A stretch of 15,250 nucleotides of DNA from an uncultured Alphaproteobacteria bacterium. Lineage in GTDB: Bacteria; Pseudomonadota; Alphaproteobacteria; Rickettsiales; UBA1997. Of the stretch, positions 8,086-15,244 are shown piece by piece (positions within the stretch are counted from its first letter, which is position 1; every line of letters starts with the position of its first letter). The translations under genes and the position numbers were made by a program. The notes under the pieces are model-generated. The model saw nothing but the letters and a program-made list of their open reading frames with translations, made no database searches and was not told the DNA's origin. The stretch is taken from NCBI GenBank assembly GCA_903837365.1, contig CAILUF010000031.1, forward strand, positions 1-15,250. Direction: 5' to 3'.

Positions 8086-8181
8086 TTAAAAAAAATAAAG
8101 TGAAAGTTAAATTTGAAGAACTAAGTTTAATGAAAAAGTTTAATAAAAAAACTTAAATTTTCAAATTAAATTTTATATCAC
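8086..8181. promoter_or_regulatory. divergent hisN / thiolase control region with nested repeats
   Basis: This 96-base gap must hold both promoters. It contains a direct repeat of AAGTTTAAT at 8123-8131 and 8136-8144 (period 13). An inner dyad AAGTTT/AAACTT lies at 8136-8141 and 8149-8154. An outer dyad AATTTGAA/TTCAAATT lies at 8110-8117 and 8160-8167. The arms are nested, so the region could fold as a long stem or act as an operator. No promoter boxes close to consensus stand out. Confidence 0.4.
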
Positions 8182-9486
8182 ATGAAAGAAAGAATTGCAA
8201 TTATTGCTGGATATCGTTCGCCAATGACTAAAGCTTCCGGTGCTCTTAAGAATGTAAGTGCTAGCGATTTAGGAGCGAGAGTTGTTCGTGAAGTTTTATT
8301 GCGCAGTAAAATTGATTTCAACAAGATCGATGAAGTAATTATTGGCAATGTTGCTCAACCAGCTGATTCAGCAAATATTGCGCGAGTAATCGCCATGAAA
8401 GCTGGATTGCCGAAACATATTCCGGCATTTAGTGTTCATCGCAATTGCGCATCGGGCATGGAAGCTTTTAGTAGTGCGATGTCGAAAATTCAAAATGGCG
8501 AAGCTAAAATTATTTTAGCGGGAGGTGTTGAGTCGATGAGTAATATTCCACTTTTTTATGGCAAAAAAATGACGGAAATATTTGCGCAATTAGCAAGAGC
8601 AAAAACTTTTGGTGAAAAAATTAATGTCATTAAAAATTTTCGTTTATCAATGCTACAGCCTGTTGTTGGAATTATGCAAGGTTTGACCGATCCAATTTCG
8701 GGATTAATCATGGGTTGCACTGCCGAAAATGTTGCGCGGGATTTACAAATTTCACGCACTCAGCAAGATGAATTTGCTTTGCGATCGCATTTTTTAGCAA
8801 GTCGAGCAATTGCCAATGGAATTTTTCGCCAAGAAATAATTCCGGTTTTTAATAATGACGAAAAAAATTCATTGATGATTGAAGAAGATGAGGGGATTCG
8901 TAAAGACCAAAAAATCGCTGATCTCCAAAAATTAAAACCATATTTCGAAAAAAATACCGGAACAGTAACAGTTGGAAATTCTTCGCAAATTACTGATGGC
9001 GCATGTTTTGCGATATTGATGCCCGAAAGTTTGGCCAAGGAAATGTCTGCTGAAATTGGTGGTGAAATTTTAGGATATTTGCGCGATTTTGCATATGCTG
9101 GAGTAGAGCCATCGAGGATGGGTCTTGGTCCAGTTTTTTCTACACAAAAATTATTTGCCAAAACCAATTTAACATTCGCCGATATTGATTTAATCGAAAT
9201 TAACGAAGCGTTTAGTGCGCAAGTTTTAGGTTGTTTAAAAGCTTTTTCATCGCCTGAATTTTGTAAAGAAAATTTTAACATGAATGAATCTTTGGGTGAA
9301 GTGAATCTTGATATTGTCAATGTTAATGGTGGAGGAATTGCTTTGGGTCATCCTGTTGGCATGTCAGGAGCGAGAATTATTGTTCACTTACTTCGCGAAT
9401 TAAATAGACAAGGTAAACATCGTGGACTCGCTACTCTTTGTATCGGTGGTGGACAAGGTGGATCATGTATTGTTGAAACTAGTTAG
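8182..9486 (+). CDS. acetyl-CoA C-acyltransferase (thiolase, FadI/HADHB type)
   Basis: Thiolases cleave 3-ketoacyl-CoA to acetyl-CoA and a shortened acyl-CoA, or run in reverse. The 434 residues contain the acyl-accepting Cys89 in HRNCASGMEA, the NEAFSAQ motif, His390 in GGGIALGHPVGMSG and Cys420 in CIGGGQGGS, so all catalytic residues are present. The length and the loop after GGVESMS (KKMTEIFAQLARAKTFGEK and onward, about 127-165) match the FadI / trifunctional-protein beta subunit branch rather than the shorter biosynthetic thiolases of about 390 residues. No FadJ-like partner lies next to it, so whether it serves fatty acid breakdown or another acetyl-CoA reaction is open. It stands alone between a divergent hisN and ppa, 141 bases downstream. 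Confidence 0.92.
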   Translation: MKERIAIIAGYRSPMTKASGALKNVSASDLGARVVREVLLRSKIDFNKIDEVIIGNVAQPADSANIARVIAMKAGLPKHIPAFSVHRNCASGMEAFSSAMSKIQNGEAKIILAGGVESMSNIPLFYGKKMTEIFAQLARAKTFGEKINVIKNFRLSMLQPVVGIMQGLTDPISGLIMGCTAENVARDLQISRTQQDEFALRSHFLASRAIANGIFRQEIIPVFNNDEKNSLMIEEDEGIRKDQKIADLQKLKPYFEKNTGTVTVGNSSQITDGACFAILMPESLAKEMSAEIGGEILGYLRDFAYAGVEPSRMGLGPVFSTQKLFAKTNLTFADIDLIEINEAFSAQVLGCLKAFSSPEFCKENFNMNESLGEVNLDIVNVNGGGIALGHPVGMSGARIIVHLLRELNRQGKHRGLATLCIGGGQGGSCIVETS

Positions 9487-9553
9487 AAAATATTTTTCTT
9501 GTCAATAGTTATTGCAAATAGTTAGTGATAGTTTTTTTATTGATAAATAAATT

Positions 9554-9591
9554 AAAACATTACAAAATAATCAAAACGTTGCAAAATTATA
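9554..9591 (+). repeat. imperfect 19-base tandem direct repeat upstream of ppa
   Basis: Two adjacent units, 9554-9572 and 9573-9591, share 15 of 19 positions, including the blocks AAAAC and CAAAAT. The second unit runs into the dyad at 9581-9606. Paired direct repeats before a start can be regulator sites, but the low complexity makes chance plausible. Confidence 0.4.
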
Positions 9592-9606
9592 TTTATTAAA
9601 TTTTGC
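9581..9606 (+). promoter_or_regulatory. perfect 8-bp inverted repeat just upstream of ppa
   Basis: GCAAAATT (9581-9588) and AATTTTGC (9599-9606) pair perfectly around a 10-base loop and end 21 bases before the ppa ATG. It is not followed by a T-run, so it is unlikely to be a terminator. An operator or a leader hairpin fits better. Confidence 0.38.
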
Positions 9607-9627
9607 TATTAACTTAAAATAAAAATT

Positions 9628-10152
9628 ATGAATATCGATAAAATTAGTCTTGGTAGCGATGCTCCAAATTATGTTAATGTCATCATTGAAGTTCCAATGA
9701 ATGCAGATCCGGTGAAATATGAAATGGATAAGGAAAGTGGGGCGATTTTTGTAGATCGTTTTATTGCTACGCCAATGTATTATCCATGCAATTATGGCTT
9801 TATTCCACATACTCTTTCGCAAGATGGCGATCCTGCTGATGTATTGGTGATAAGTGATTATCCAATCATTCCAAATGCCGTTATCGCCGTTAAGCCAATT
9901 GGAGTTTTGATTATGGAAGATGAGAAGGGAATGGATGAAAAAATTCTTGCCGTTCCTGCCAAAAAACTTAATTCAATCTATGAAAAAATTGAGGATATTT
10001 CTGAACTGCCAGAAGGTTTAGTCAATAAAATTAAACATTTCTTCGAGCATTACAAGGATCTAGAAAAAGGTAAATGGGTGAAGGTGAAAAATTTCGAAGG
10101 TGCGCAATCAGCTAGAAAAATTATTAGCGAAGCTATTGCAAGAGCTAAGTAA
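9628..10152 (+). CDS. ppa: inorganic pyrophosphatase (family I)
   Basis: Ppa hydrolyses pyrophosphate in the cytosol and so drives nucleotide and nucleic acid synthesis forward. The 174 residues match the bacterial hexameric type. Active-site residues line up with the E. coli enzyme shifted by one: Glu21 in IIEVP, Lys30, Tyr56 in NYGFIPHT, the metal-binding Asp66, Asp68 and Asp71 in DGDPADVLV, and Asp103 in GMDEKILAVP. The C-terminal HFFEHYKDLEKGKWVKV is also typical. The ATG at 9628 gives the standard N-terminus. The gene is preceded by a direct repeat and a dyad, and followed by a terminator hairpin shared with the converging large gene. Confidence 0.98.
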   Translation: MNIDKISLGSDAPNYVNVIIEVPMNADPVKYEMDKESGAIFVDRFIATPMYYPCNYGFIPHTLSQDGDPADVLVISDYPIIPNAVIAVKPIGVLIMEDEKGMDEKILAVPAKKLNSIYEKIEDISELPEGLVNKIKHFFEHYKDLEKGKWVKVKNFEGAQSARKIISEAIARAK

Positions 10153-10219
10153 AATCGAATATTTAATATTCATAAATCTTAAAATTTTTTAAAATCATTT
10201 AGAAAATAAATCTAAAAAA

Positions 10220-10260
10220 ATTCTGCGCCTAAATTACTGTATGTTTTTTAAGCGCAGAAT
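10220..10260 (-). terminator. intrinsic terminator of the 1032-residue gene, possibly bidirectional
   Basis: The arms at 10220-10233 and 10247-10260 pair over 14 positions with one mismatch, including the GC-containing block ATTCTGCGC, around a 13-base loop. Read on the minus strand the stem is followed by seven T (complement of 10214-10220), the classic layout, about 50 bases after the stop of the large gene. For ppa on the plus strand the following T content is poorer but it may still work. Confidence 0.85.
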
Positions 10261-10307
10261 TATTAAGATTTTATCCAGAGTTTTTTAATTTGGTCAGCTT
10301 AGATATT

Positions 10308-13300
10308 TTATCTACCTCCTGCTCGCGATCCAACTCCTGATCGTGATGTAAAAAGACCGTTAATTCGACTCATAATTCCTGGCGATGTGTTAGGCCTATC
10401 TTGTCGTTGCATAACCCGTCGAAATAAACCACGAAAACAACCAACTCTTGCATTTTCTTGAGCTGCTCTGGCTTGCTGAGATCTGGCTTCTTGAGCTCTG
10501 GCTTCAGCTTCTTGAGCTCTGGCTTGTTGAGCTACTCTGGCTTCAGCATGTAAAACATTTTCTTGTGTAATCCCTAATTCTGTAAATTTTGTTATATTTC
10601 TGTTGTAAAAAGATTGGTCTAACTCCATGAAAATAGCCAATTTATTATAATCTGGTTGTGGTTTTGAAATTTCATTAATGGCAAGAATAGTTTGTTTTAT
10701 TGAAAGTCTTTTATCGTTACATAATTTTCCTAAATCGAATATTTTAAGTTGAGTATTTTCATTTATTTCACTGGATTTAATTAAATTTAATAAATCAATT
10801 ATATCTTCTTTATTTATTGAGGTATTATTATTAGGTTTGTTAAAAATATCATAAATAAATTCAATAAACAGATCATGATTTTGATCAACTTCGGATCTTA
10901 CAGGAAATTCATCATGTGAAATTAGCCCTTTTTCTATTAAGAGTTGAGCAAATGGGTGGTCTCTTCCTATTATGGGGGTGATTTGCTCTACTGGTTGTGA
11001 ACTTACAATAGATTCAGGCTGAGCAACGGAAATAGCTATGTTGCTACGCGAGGTTTCAAGACTTCTTATTAAATCATCATTCAAATCATTTTCTTCTGAT
11101 ATAGTTAAATCAACGTGATCATTATTTTTGGTTTTATAATGTCCAGTTAAAATAATATTGCTTTTAAAATTATCAGTACTCATGGCTGAACCGCTGAAAA
11201 AAAATGGTTTATCGTCATTTTTTAATATTAAGCCTTGAAAAATTTCTCCATGTCCTGATGGAAAAAAATTACCTAAAAAATATAAACCACCTATTTTCTT
11301 AATTTCATAAGGTGCTGATTGATCAACATGTTGATCAGCATTTTTTAAAAGAAATGGTAAATCAAGTTTAGAAGAAAAAATAGAATTTAATTCTTGATCT
11401 TGACTGTAAGATCCAATTTCAAACAATACTTCGCTGCTTCCGTTAGCTGTTTTTATAACATTTCCTGCTACAAGTCTAAAATCTTTAAAATTATTACTGG
11501 TTGAAGCTATACCCTGAAAATAAACTTCTGGATTGGTTGGTGAATAAATTATCCCTGAAAATTTATTTTGATTAGTGAATTTTCCAAGGAAAATCAAATC
11601 ACCTATTTTGCTAAATTCGCGATCATCAGTTGAATCAAAATATTTAATAGATTTAGGTAAGAAAAATATATCTTCATTAAAAAATTCTCTAAAATCTTCA
11701 ATTTTGACCTTACCATCAATGCTAAACAAACGCTTGTCAATATCTTCATCATTGTAATGAGGAGATATTTGTTCGGTTGTAAAAACTTTTCCACGAAGAT
11801 TAATGCTATCATCATCATTAACAGTTGCACTGCCTTCAAAATAAATTTTCGAACGAGTTATATTGATAGCGCCTTTAAAAACACCATTATCCCATTCGCC
11901 ACTATAATTCAAACCATTTATATTTATATCACCCACGTTAGATATAATGGGATATGCATATAAATCAGGTTGGAAGATTTCAGAAGCGCTTTCAATATCG
12001 GGAGCAGATTTTGCTGAGGGTACCACTGGTAAAGGTGTTGTAATAAAATTAGCTGGAGTTTTCCTTGAAATATTTATTGGACCTTTTTTTAAACCATCAG
12101 AATCAAGAGTTAATGAAATTTTATGACCATCAATTTCAATTTCTTTTTTAAAATAATAACCTTTACTCCCATCTTGAGGAATGGCTGAGGCTGAATGTCC
12201 AGGAAGGAATCTTGGCGGTGGCGGAGGAACTAAATCAAAATCAGCATTTTGCCATTTTTCTTTAAGTAATTCTTTGCTGATTCCAAGAAGCGAAGGATCT
12301 GAAAACAAACTATCATCGCCATTTTTAAATGATTCTAAAATTTGATGTCTATCAAGATTTCCCTGGGAAGTAAAATCATAAAATAATTCTGCAAATTTTT
12401 GATCATCCAATAAATTTTGATTTGCTTGGGTTAAATCGTCTGTAGGAGTGATTGCTGAAAAGTCTGCGACAGAAATATTCATATCCTTGTCAAATAAGGA
12501 AGTTAAATGCATCACGAGTTGTTTAAATTTTAGCTCTGGAGAGCTCTCTTGATCTTCATATAATTTTTTAAAAATTTCATTAATTGATATTAATTGTGAT
12601 TCATCGATTCTTGGTAATTGTTCAAAAAACTTAGCAAATATTTCCTTATCTTTGCTCGGCATTTCCTTTAGTAAATTCAATCGATCTAACTCATTCATCA
12701 TGAGTAAAATATATTTTGCTTTATTTTCAGTCAAATTTTTCTGAGATGAAGGATTGCGTGTAATTTGTATATTATTTTTAGTTAAAATGGCATTAGTAAC
12801 GTGAGTAAAAATACTTATAAAAGATACACCAGGAATACTTCCAACAGTGTCACCATTGGTGATAGTTAAAGCTATACTCTTAGACATATTTGAATAATTA
12901 CAGATAACTTTATATTTTCTTGTGTTATCATCTCCACTAGATTGAGAATTTCTCTGTATCTCATCTCTTAATTCTTTAGTTAAGCCAAGTTTTTCAAATG
13001 ACGAATCGATAGATTGTCTCGAAGCTTGCGTTTGTCTATGCGGATTTGTTTCACCACTTACAATCAAATTATAAAGTGTTACTAAATTTATATTTGGACT
13101 TAACAATTCATTAACAGCTAAAAGAAGTGACTCCGATGGACATCTATAATCACTTCGACAAAGTTTAATAAATTCTGAAGTTAATCTAACATGCTCACTA
13201 TTCATCGATTTATCTTTGATGCGTTGTAAAATGTTATGAATTTCAGATTTTGTAATACTTGGTGAATTCTTGAGATAAGTTTCAATTTCTTCTAAAATGG

Positions 13301-13406
13301 TTTCTTCCACAGCATCATTTCCTATATTTTGTTCAGGTAATTCATCTTCTTTAATAAGATTTCTTGCAATGAGGATTTTAGCTAATTCATGTTCTCTGCT
13401 TATCAT
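10308..13406 (-). CDS. unrecognised 1032-residue modular protein with MORN-like repeats; candidate secreted effector
   Basis: I do not recognise this protein. No signal peptide or membrane segment is visible. A helical module at about residues 4-165 (REHELAKILIARNLIKEDE) recurs in diverged form at about 815-955 (RDHPFAQLLIEKGLISHDE). Between them are a helical stretch, PPPPPRFLPG at about 394-403, and a series of MORN-like beta repeats from about 418 to 760: YSGEWDNG at 501, FLGKF at 606, FLGNF at 710, each with a later YFEG/YFQG/FFSG element. Residues about 953-984 are Ala/Arg/Gln/Glu-rich and encoded by short DNA repeats. The last 43 residues have about nine arginines and one acidic residue. 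MORN repeats occur in membrane- or host-associated proteins, and basic tails occur in type IV secretion substrates, so an effector role is an inference. It is a single intact frame flanked by its own candidate promoter and a terminator. Confidence 0.85.
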   Translation of the reverse strand: MISREHELAKILIARNLIKEDELPEQNIGNDAVEETILEEIETYLKNSPSITKSEIHNILQRIKDKSMNSEHVRLTSEFIKLCRSDYRCPSESLLLAVNELLSPNINLVTLYNLIVSGETNPHRQTQASRQSIDSSFEKLGLTKELRDEIQRNSQSSGDDNTRKYKVICNYSNMSKSIALTITNGDTVGSIPGVSFISIFTHVTNAILTKNNIQITRNPSSQKNLTENKAKYILLMMNELDRLNLLKEMPSKDKEIFAKFFEQLPRIDESQLISINEIFKKLYEDQESSPELKFKQLVMHLTSLFDKDMNISVADFSAITPTDDLTQANQNLLDDQKFAELFYDFTSQGNLDRHQILESFKNGDDSLFSDPSLLGISKELLKEKWQNADFDLVPPPPPRFLPGHSASAIPQDGSKGYYFKKEIEIDGHKISLTLDSDGLKKGPINISRKTPANFITTPLPVVPSAKSAPDIESASEIFQPDLYAYPIISNVGDININGLNYSGEWDNGVFKGAINITRSKIYFEGSATVNDDDSINLRGKVFTTEQISPHYNDEDIDKRLFSIDGKVKIEDFREFFNEDIFFLPKSIKYFDSTDDREFSKIGDLIFLGKFTNQNKFSGIIYSPTNPEVYFQGIASTSNNFKDFRLVAGNVIKTANGSSEVLFEIGSYSQDQELNSIFSSKLDLPFLLKNADQHVDQSAPYEIKKIGGLYFLGNFFPSGHGEIFQGLILKNDDKPFFFSGSAMSTDNFKSNIILTGHYKTKNNDHVDLTISEENDLNDDLIRSLETSRSNIAISVAQPESIVSSQPVEQITPIIGRDHPFAQLLIEKGLISHDEFPVRSEVDQNHDLFIEFIYDIFNKPNNNTSINKEDIIDLLNLIKSSEINENTQLKIFDLGKLCNDKRLSIKQTILAINEISKPQPDYNKLAIFMELDQSFYNRNITKFTELGITQENVLHAEARVAQQARAQEAEARAQEARSQQARAAQENARVGCFRGLFRRVMQRQDRPNTSPGIMSRINGLFTSRSGVGSRAGGR
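10455..10547 (-). repeat. tandem short repeats within the 1032-residue gene
   Basis: About five degenerate units built around TTGAGCTCTGGCT, differing by whole codons. The best pair is an identical 19-base stretch at 10486-10504 and 10507-10525 (period 21). The units encode the alternating Ala-Arg / Gln-Glu segment at about residues 953-984. Length steps in multiples of three suggest slipped-strand expansion under selection for the frame. Confidence 0.75.
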
Positions 13407-13479
13407 AAAAAAATAATTAATGGTTAATTAAAAAATGTACAACCACTAACTTTTAAAATTAAAAATAATCACGCAAGAT

Positions 13480-13507
13480 ATTTTATGATAAGATGTTTTT
13501 TTGTAAC
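13480..13507 (-). promoter_or_regulatory. candidate promoter of the 1032-residue gene
   Basis: On the minus strand GTTACA (complement of 13502-13507, 4 of 6 to consensus) and TAAAAT (complement of 13480-13485, 5 of 6) are separated by 16 bases, giving an untranslated leader of about 65 bases. The terminator-like hairpin of the upstream methyltransferase gene lies before it, so an independent promoter is expected somewhere in this 154-base gap. Confidence 0.33.
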
Positions 13508-13541
13508 ACATTTTAATAAGCTAATTAACTTATAAAACTTT

Positions 13542-13564
13542 ATAACCAAAGGTAATTTGGTTAT
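13542..13564 (-). terminator. hairpin at the end of the methyltransferase gene
   Basis: ATAACCAAA (13542-13550) and TTTGGTTAT (13556-13564) form a perfect 9-bp stem with a 5-base loop. The stem includes the stop codon of the methyltransferase. On the minus strand it is followed by AAAGTTTTAT, only a broken T-run, so termination may be partial. Confidence 0.5.
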
Positions 13565-14304
13565 TTTATTATTTGCTTAGGACAGCATATAATCAGGGCT
13601 GAGACGCCGAAGGGAGGTTTTAAAAATTTGGATATTTTGATATCGATAAAAAAAATAATTTTGAAAATATAATTGAAAAAATTATTATTTACCGAGATAT
13701 CGTTCTTAATTGTTATTTTAAAAATTTTGGTAATTTTGCGAAAAAATAAAATGGGGATAAATAGAAAAAAATTAAAATAATAGCTTTCCATTATTTCAAA
13801 ATTATTTTGTTGAATCAAAGTTCTAAGTTCCTTGATTGTGTAGCGTCGATAATGCATATTTATATCATCATGCTTGCTCCATAAAATACTAAAACAAGGA
13901 ACGGTAATGATAATTTTACCGTGATCTTTTACAATTCTTCTCATTTCTTTTAATGCTAAATTATCATCGGCAATATGCTCAATTACATCGGTAGCAATAA
14001 TAGCATCAAAATTTTTATCTGGGAAATTATTTTTACAAATATCGCCGATAACAACATTTCCTAAATTTTTTTCTTCGATAAACTTTTTTGATAAAGGATT
14101 GTTATCGAAGCCAAGGTAATTGTGAAAGCCCAGCGTTTTTAATAAGCGAAGATTTCCACCCGAACCACTACCAATATCAAGAATTTTAGCATTTAGATTT
14201 AAATTAAATTTTTTTAAATAACTTCCAAATAATTCTCTTCTAACGACAAACCACCAGTGTTTAGATTCAATTGCTGATTCTATTTCGTAAACATCATTTT
14301 GCAT
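13561..14304 (-). CDS. class I SAM-dependent methyltransferase (HWW-type, envelope sugar cluster)
   Basis: This 247-residue protein has a Rossmann-type methyltransferase domain: motif I ILDIGSGSGG at residues 41-50, an acidic GFDNNP loop after the second strand, and ATDVIEHIADD as motif IV, followed by LKEMRRIVKDHGKIIITVP. An N-terminal ESKHWWFVVRRE (about 13-24) is characteristic of a group found beside polyprenyl-phosphate glycosyltransferases. The C-terminal part has a strongly hydrophobic stretch (about 178-193, FNFFLFIPILFF), suggesting membrane association. It starts 2 bases after the stop of the glycosyltransferase frame, so the two are co-translated. The acceptor, perhaps a lipid-linked sugar or an O-antigen component, cannot be read from the sequence. 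Confidence 0.88.
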   Translation of the reverse strand: MQNDVYEIESAIESKHWWFVVRRELFGSYLKKFNLNLNAKILDIGSGSGGNLRLLKTLGFHNYLGFDNNPLSKKFIEEKNLGNVVIGDICKNNFPDKNFDAIIATDVIEHIADDNLALKEMRRIVKDHGKIIITVPCFSILWSKHDDINMHYRRYTIKELRTLIQQNNFEIMESYYFNFFLFIPILFFRKITKIFKITIKNDISVNNNFFNYIFKIIFFIDIKISKFLKPPFGVSALIICCPKQIIK

Positions 14305-14306
14305 AT

Positions 14307-14738
14307 TTATTCTTTATTTTTTGAGGTATTTATAATTTTTTCGGTGATATAAAGAGGACGATTTTTTACTTCTAAAAAAATCCTGCCAACATATTCGCCA
14401 ATAATGCCAATAAAGATAAAATTTAATCCACCTAAAAATAAAATTACGCTCATCATTGAAGAATATCCAGGAACGCCTTGATTATAAAAAATTTTATTTA
14501 TAATAATAAAACATCCATAAGAAAAACTTAAAAATGAAATGATAATTCCGCAGTAAGTTATCATTCTAATTGGAAAAGTTGAAAAAGAAAAAATGCCATC
14601 AAGGGCGTATTTTATTAGGTTGGCATAGTTATATTTCGAATGACCATGAGATCTTTTTGGCCGATCAAATTTAATTGTAAAACTTTTAAAACCAACCCAA
14701 GAAAAAATTCCGCGCATAAAGCGATTTTTTTCAGGCAT
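14307..14738 (-). CDS. GT2 glycosyltransferase, C-terminal part (split by -1 frameshift)
   Basis: These 143 codons carry the second half of a polyprenyl-phosphate glycosyltransferase of the GtrB/ArnC/DPM1-like group. They begin at the conserved PEKNRFMRGIFSWVGFK, followed by FDRPKRSHGHSKY and ALDGIFSFSTFPIR, then two membrane helices (about 58-81 and 98-119 of this piece), with the usual GEYVGRIFLEVKNRP at the cytosolic end. Alone it lacks the nucleotide-sugar domain and cannot be an enzyme. The ATG at 14738 is probably not a real start: it overlaps the A-run where the upstream frame should join. The frame is open to a TAA 2 bases before the methyltransferase ATG and its motifs are intact, which argues against long-standing decay. 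Confidence 0.85.
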   Translation of the reverse strand: MPEKNRFMRGIFSWVGFKSFTIKFDRPKRSHGHSKYNYANLIKYALDGIFSFSTFPIRMITYCGIIISFLSFSYGCFIIINKIFYNQGVPGYSSMMSVILFLGGLNFIFIGIIGEYVGRIFLEVKNRPLYITEKIINTSKNKE

Positions 14739-15244
14739 TTTTTTATATGTTGCAATACTTCTCGATCTATCAAACGAAAATCTCCAACATGCTTGGGGAT
14801 GTTGATGTACATAACTTTATTGGCAATTTTGTAAAATAGGGTTGCTGTTATTTTTTTAAATAAAGGATCATTTCTATTAGAGCGTTCTGCGATAACAACT
14901 TTATGGCCATTTTGCCAGATTTTAATCATCTCTGGAATTATCGTTGGACAATCCTGCAAATCAGCATCAAGAGGAATTACTGCATCAGCATCAGCAAAGT
15001 CTAATCCTGCGCTTAAAGCGATATCTTTACCAAAATTTCTAGATAATTTAATAACCGTTAAGTTCTGTTTATTCTTACTGATTTCTGTGAGAATTTCATA
15101 AGTTTTATCTGAACTACCATCATCAATCGCAATAAACTCATAATCGATTTCAATATTTTTAAAAACCTCTTCGAGGCTTGTAAAATATTGATGAATCCCA
15201 TTTTCTTCATTAAAGAAAGGAGTAATTATGGCAATTTTTTTCAT
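14615..15244 (-). CDS. GT2 glycosyltransferase, N-terminal catalytic part (split by -1 frameshift)
   Basis: The first 167 or so residues are a family 2 (GT-A) glycosyltransferase domain: IITPFFNEENGI at the start, IAIDDGSSD, LSRNFGKDIALSAGLDFA, the DxD-type LDADLQD, and HVGDFRLIDREVLQHI. Relatives transfer a sugar from a nucleotide donor to undecaprenyl phosphate at the inner membrane, for lipopolysaccharide or O-antigen modification. After QHIKK the frame reads about 40 unrelated residues to a stop at 14615, while the expected continuation lies in the -1 frame from 14738. One missing base in the A-run, a sequencing error, or slippage would each explain this. The ATG at 15244 is close to the window edge but gives the typical N-terminus; TGATG there hints at coupling to an upstream gene. 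Confidence 0.88.
   Translation of the reverse strand: MKKIAIITPFFNEENGIHQYFTSLEEVFKNIEIDYEFIAIDDGSSDKTYEILTEISKNKQNLTVIKLSRNFGKDIALSAGLDFADADAVIPLDADLQDCPTIIPEMIKIWQNGHKVVIAERSNRNDPLFKKITATLFYKIANKVMYINIPKHVGDFRLIDREVLQHIKKCLKKIALCAEFFLGLVLKVLQLNLIGQKDLMVIRNITMPT
14738..14744 (-). other. A7 slippery site (A AAA AAA) in the glycosyltransferase gene
   Basis: On the minus strand the zero frame reads ATA AAA AAA TGC. Slipping back one base gives AAA AAA ATG CCT and enters the C-terminal frame exactly where family alignment expects it (KK-M-PEKNRF). A second run of seven A at 14725-14731 could also restore the frame, with a less family-like junction. Eight A in the DNA would give an uninterrupted gene. 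Confidence 0.6.

Noticed and set aside
8760..9320. A 186-codon open frame on the minus strand inside the thiolase gene
   Set aside because: It is antisense to a fully conserved thiolase, its translation has no recognisable motif, and such shadows are expected opposite long genes.
9571..9822. An 83-codon minus-strand frame over the start of ppa
   Set aside because: It is antisense to conserved ppa codons and its translation looks like AT-rich noise.
10455..10547. Short regular repeats considered as a CRISPR array
   Set aside because: Units are 15-21 bases with no unique spacers, and they are in-frame codons for a low-complexity protein segment.
14640..14834. A 64-codon plus-strand frame opposite the glycosyltransferase junction
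   Set aside because: It lies antisense to conserved glycosyltransferase codons and shows no homology that I can see.
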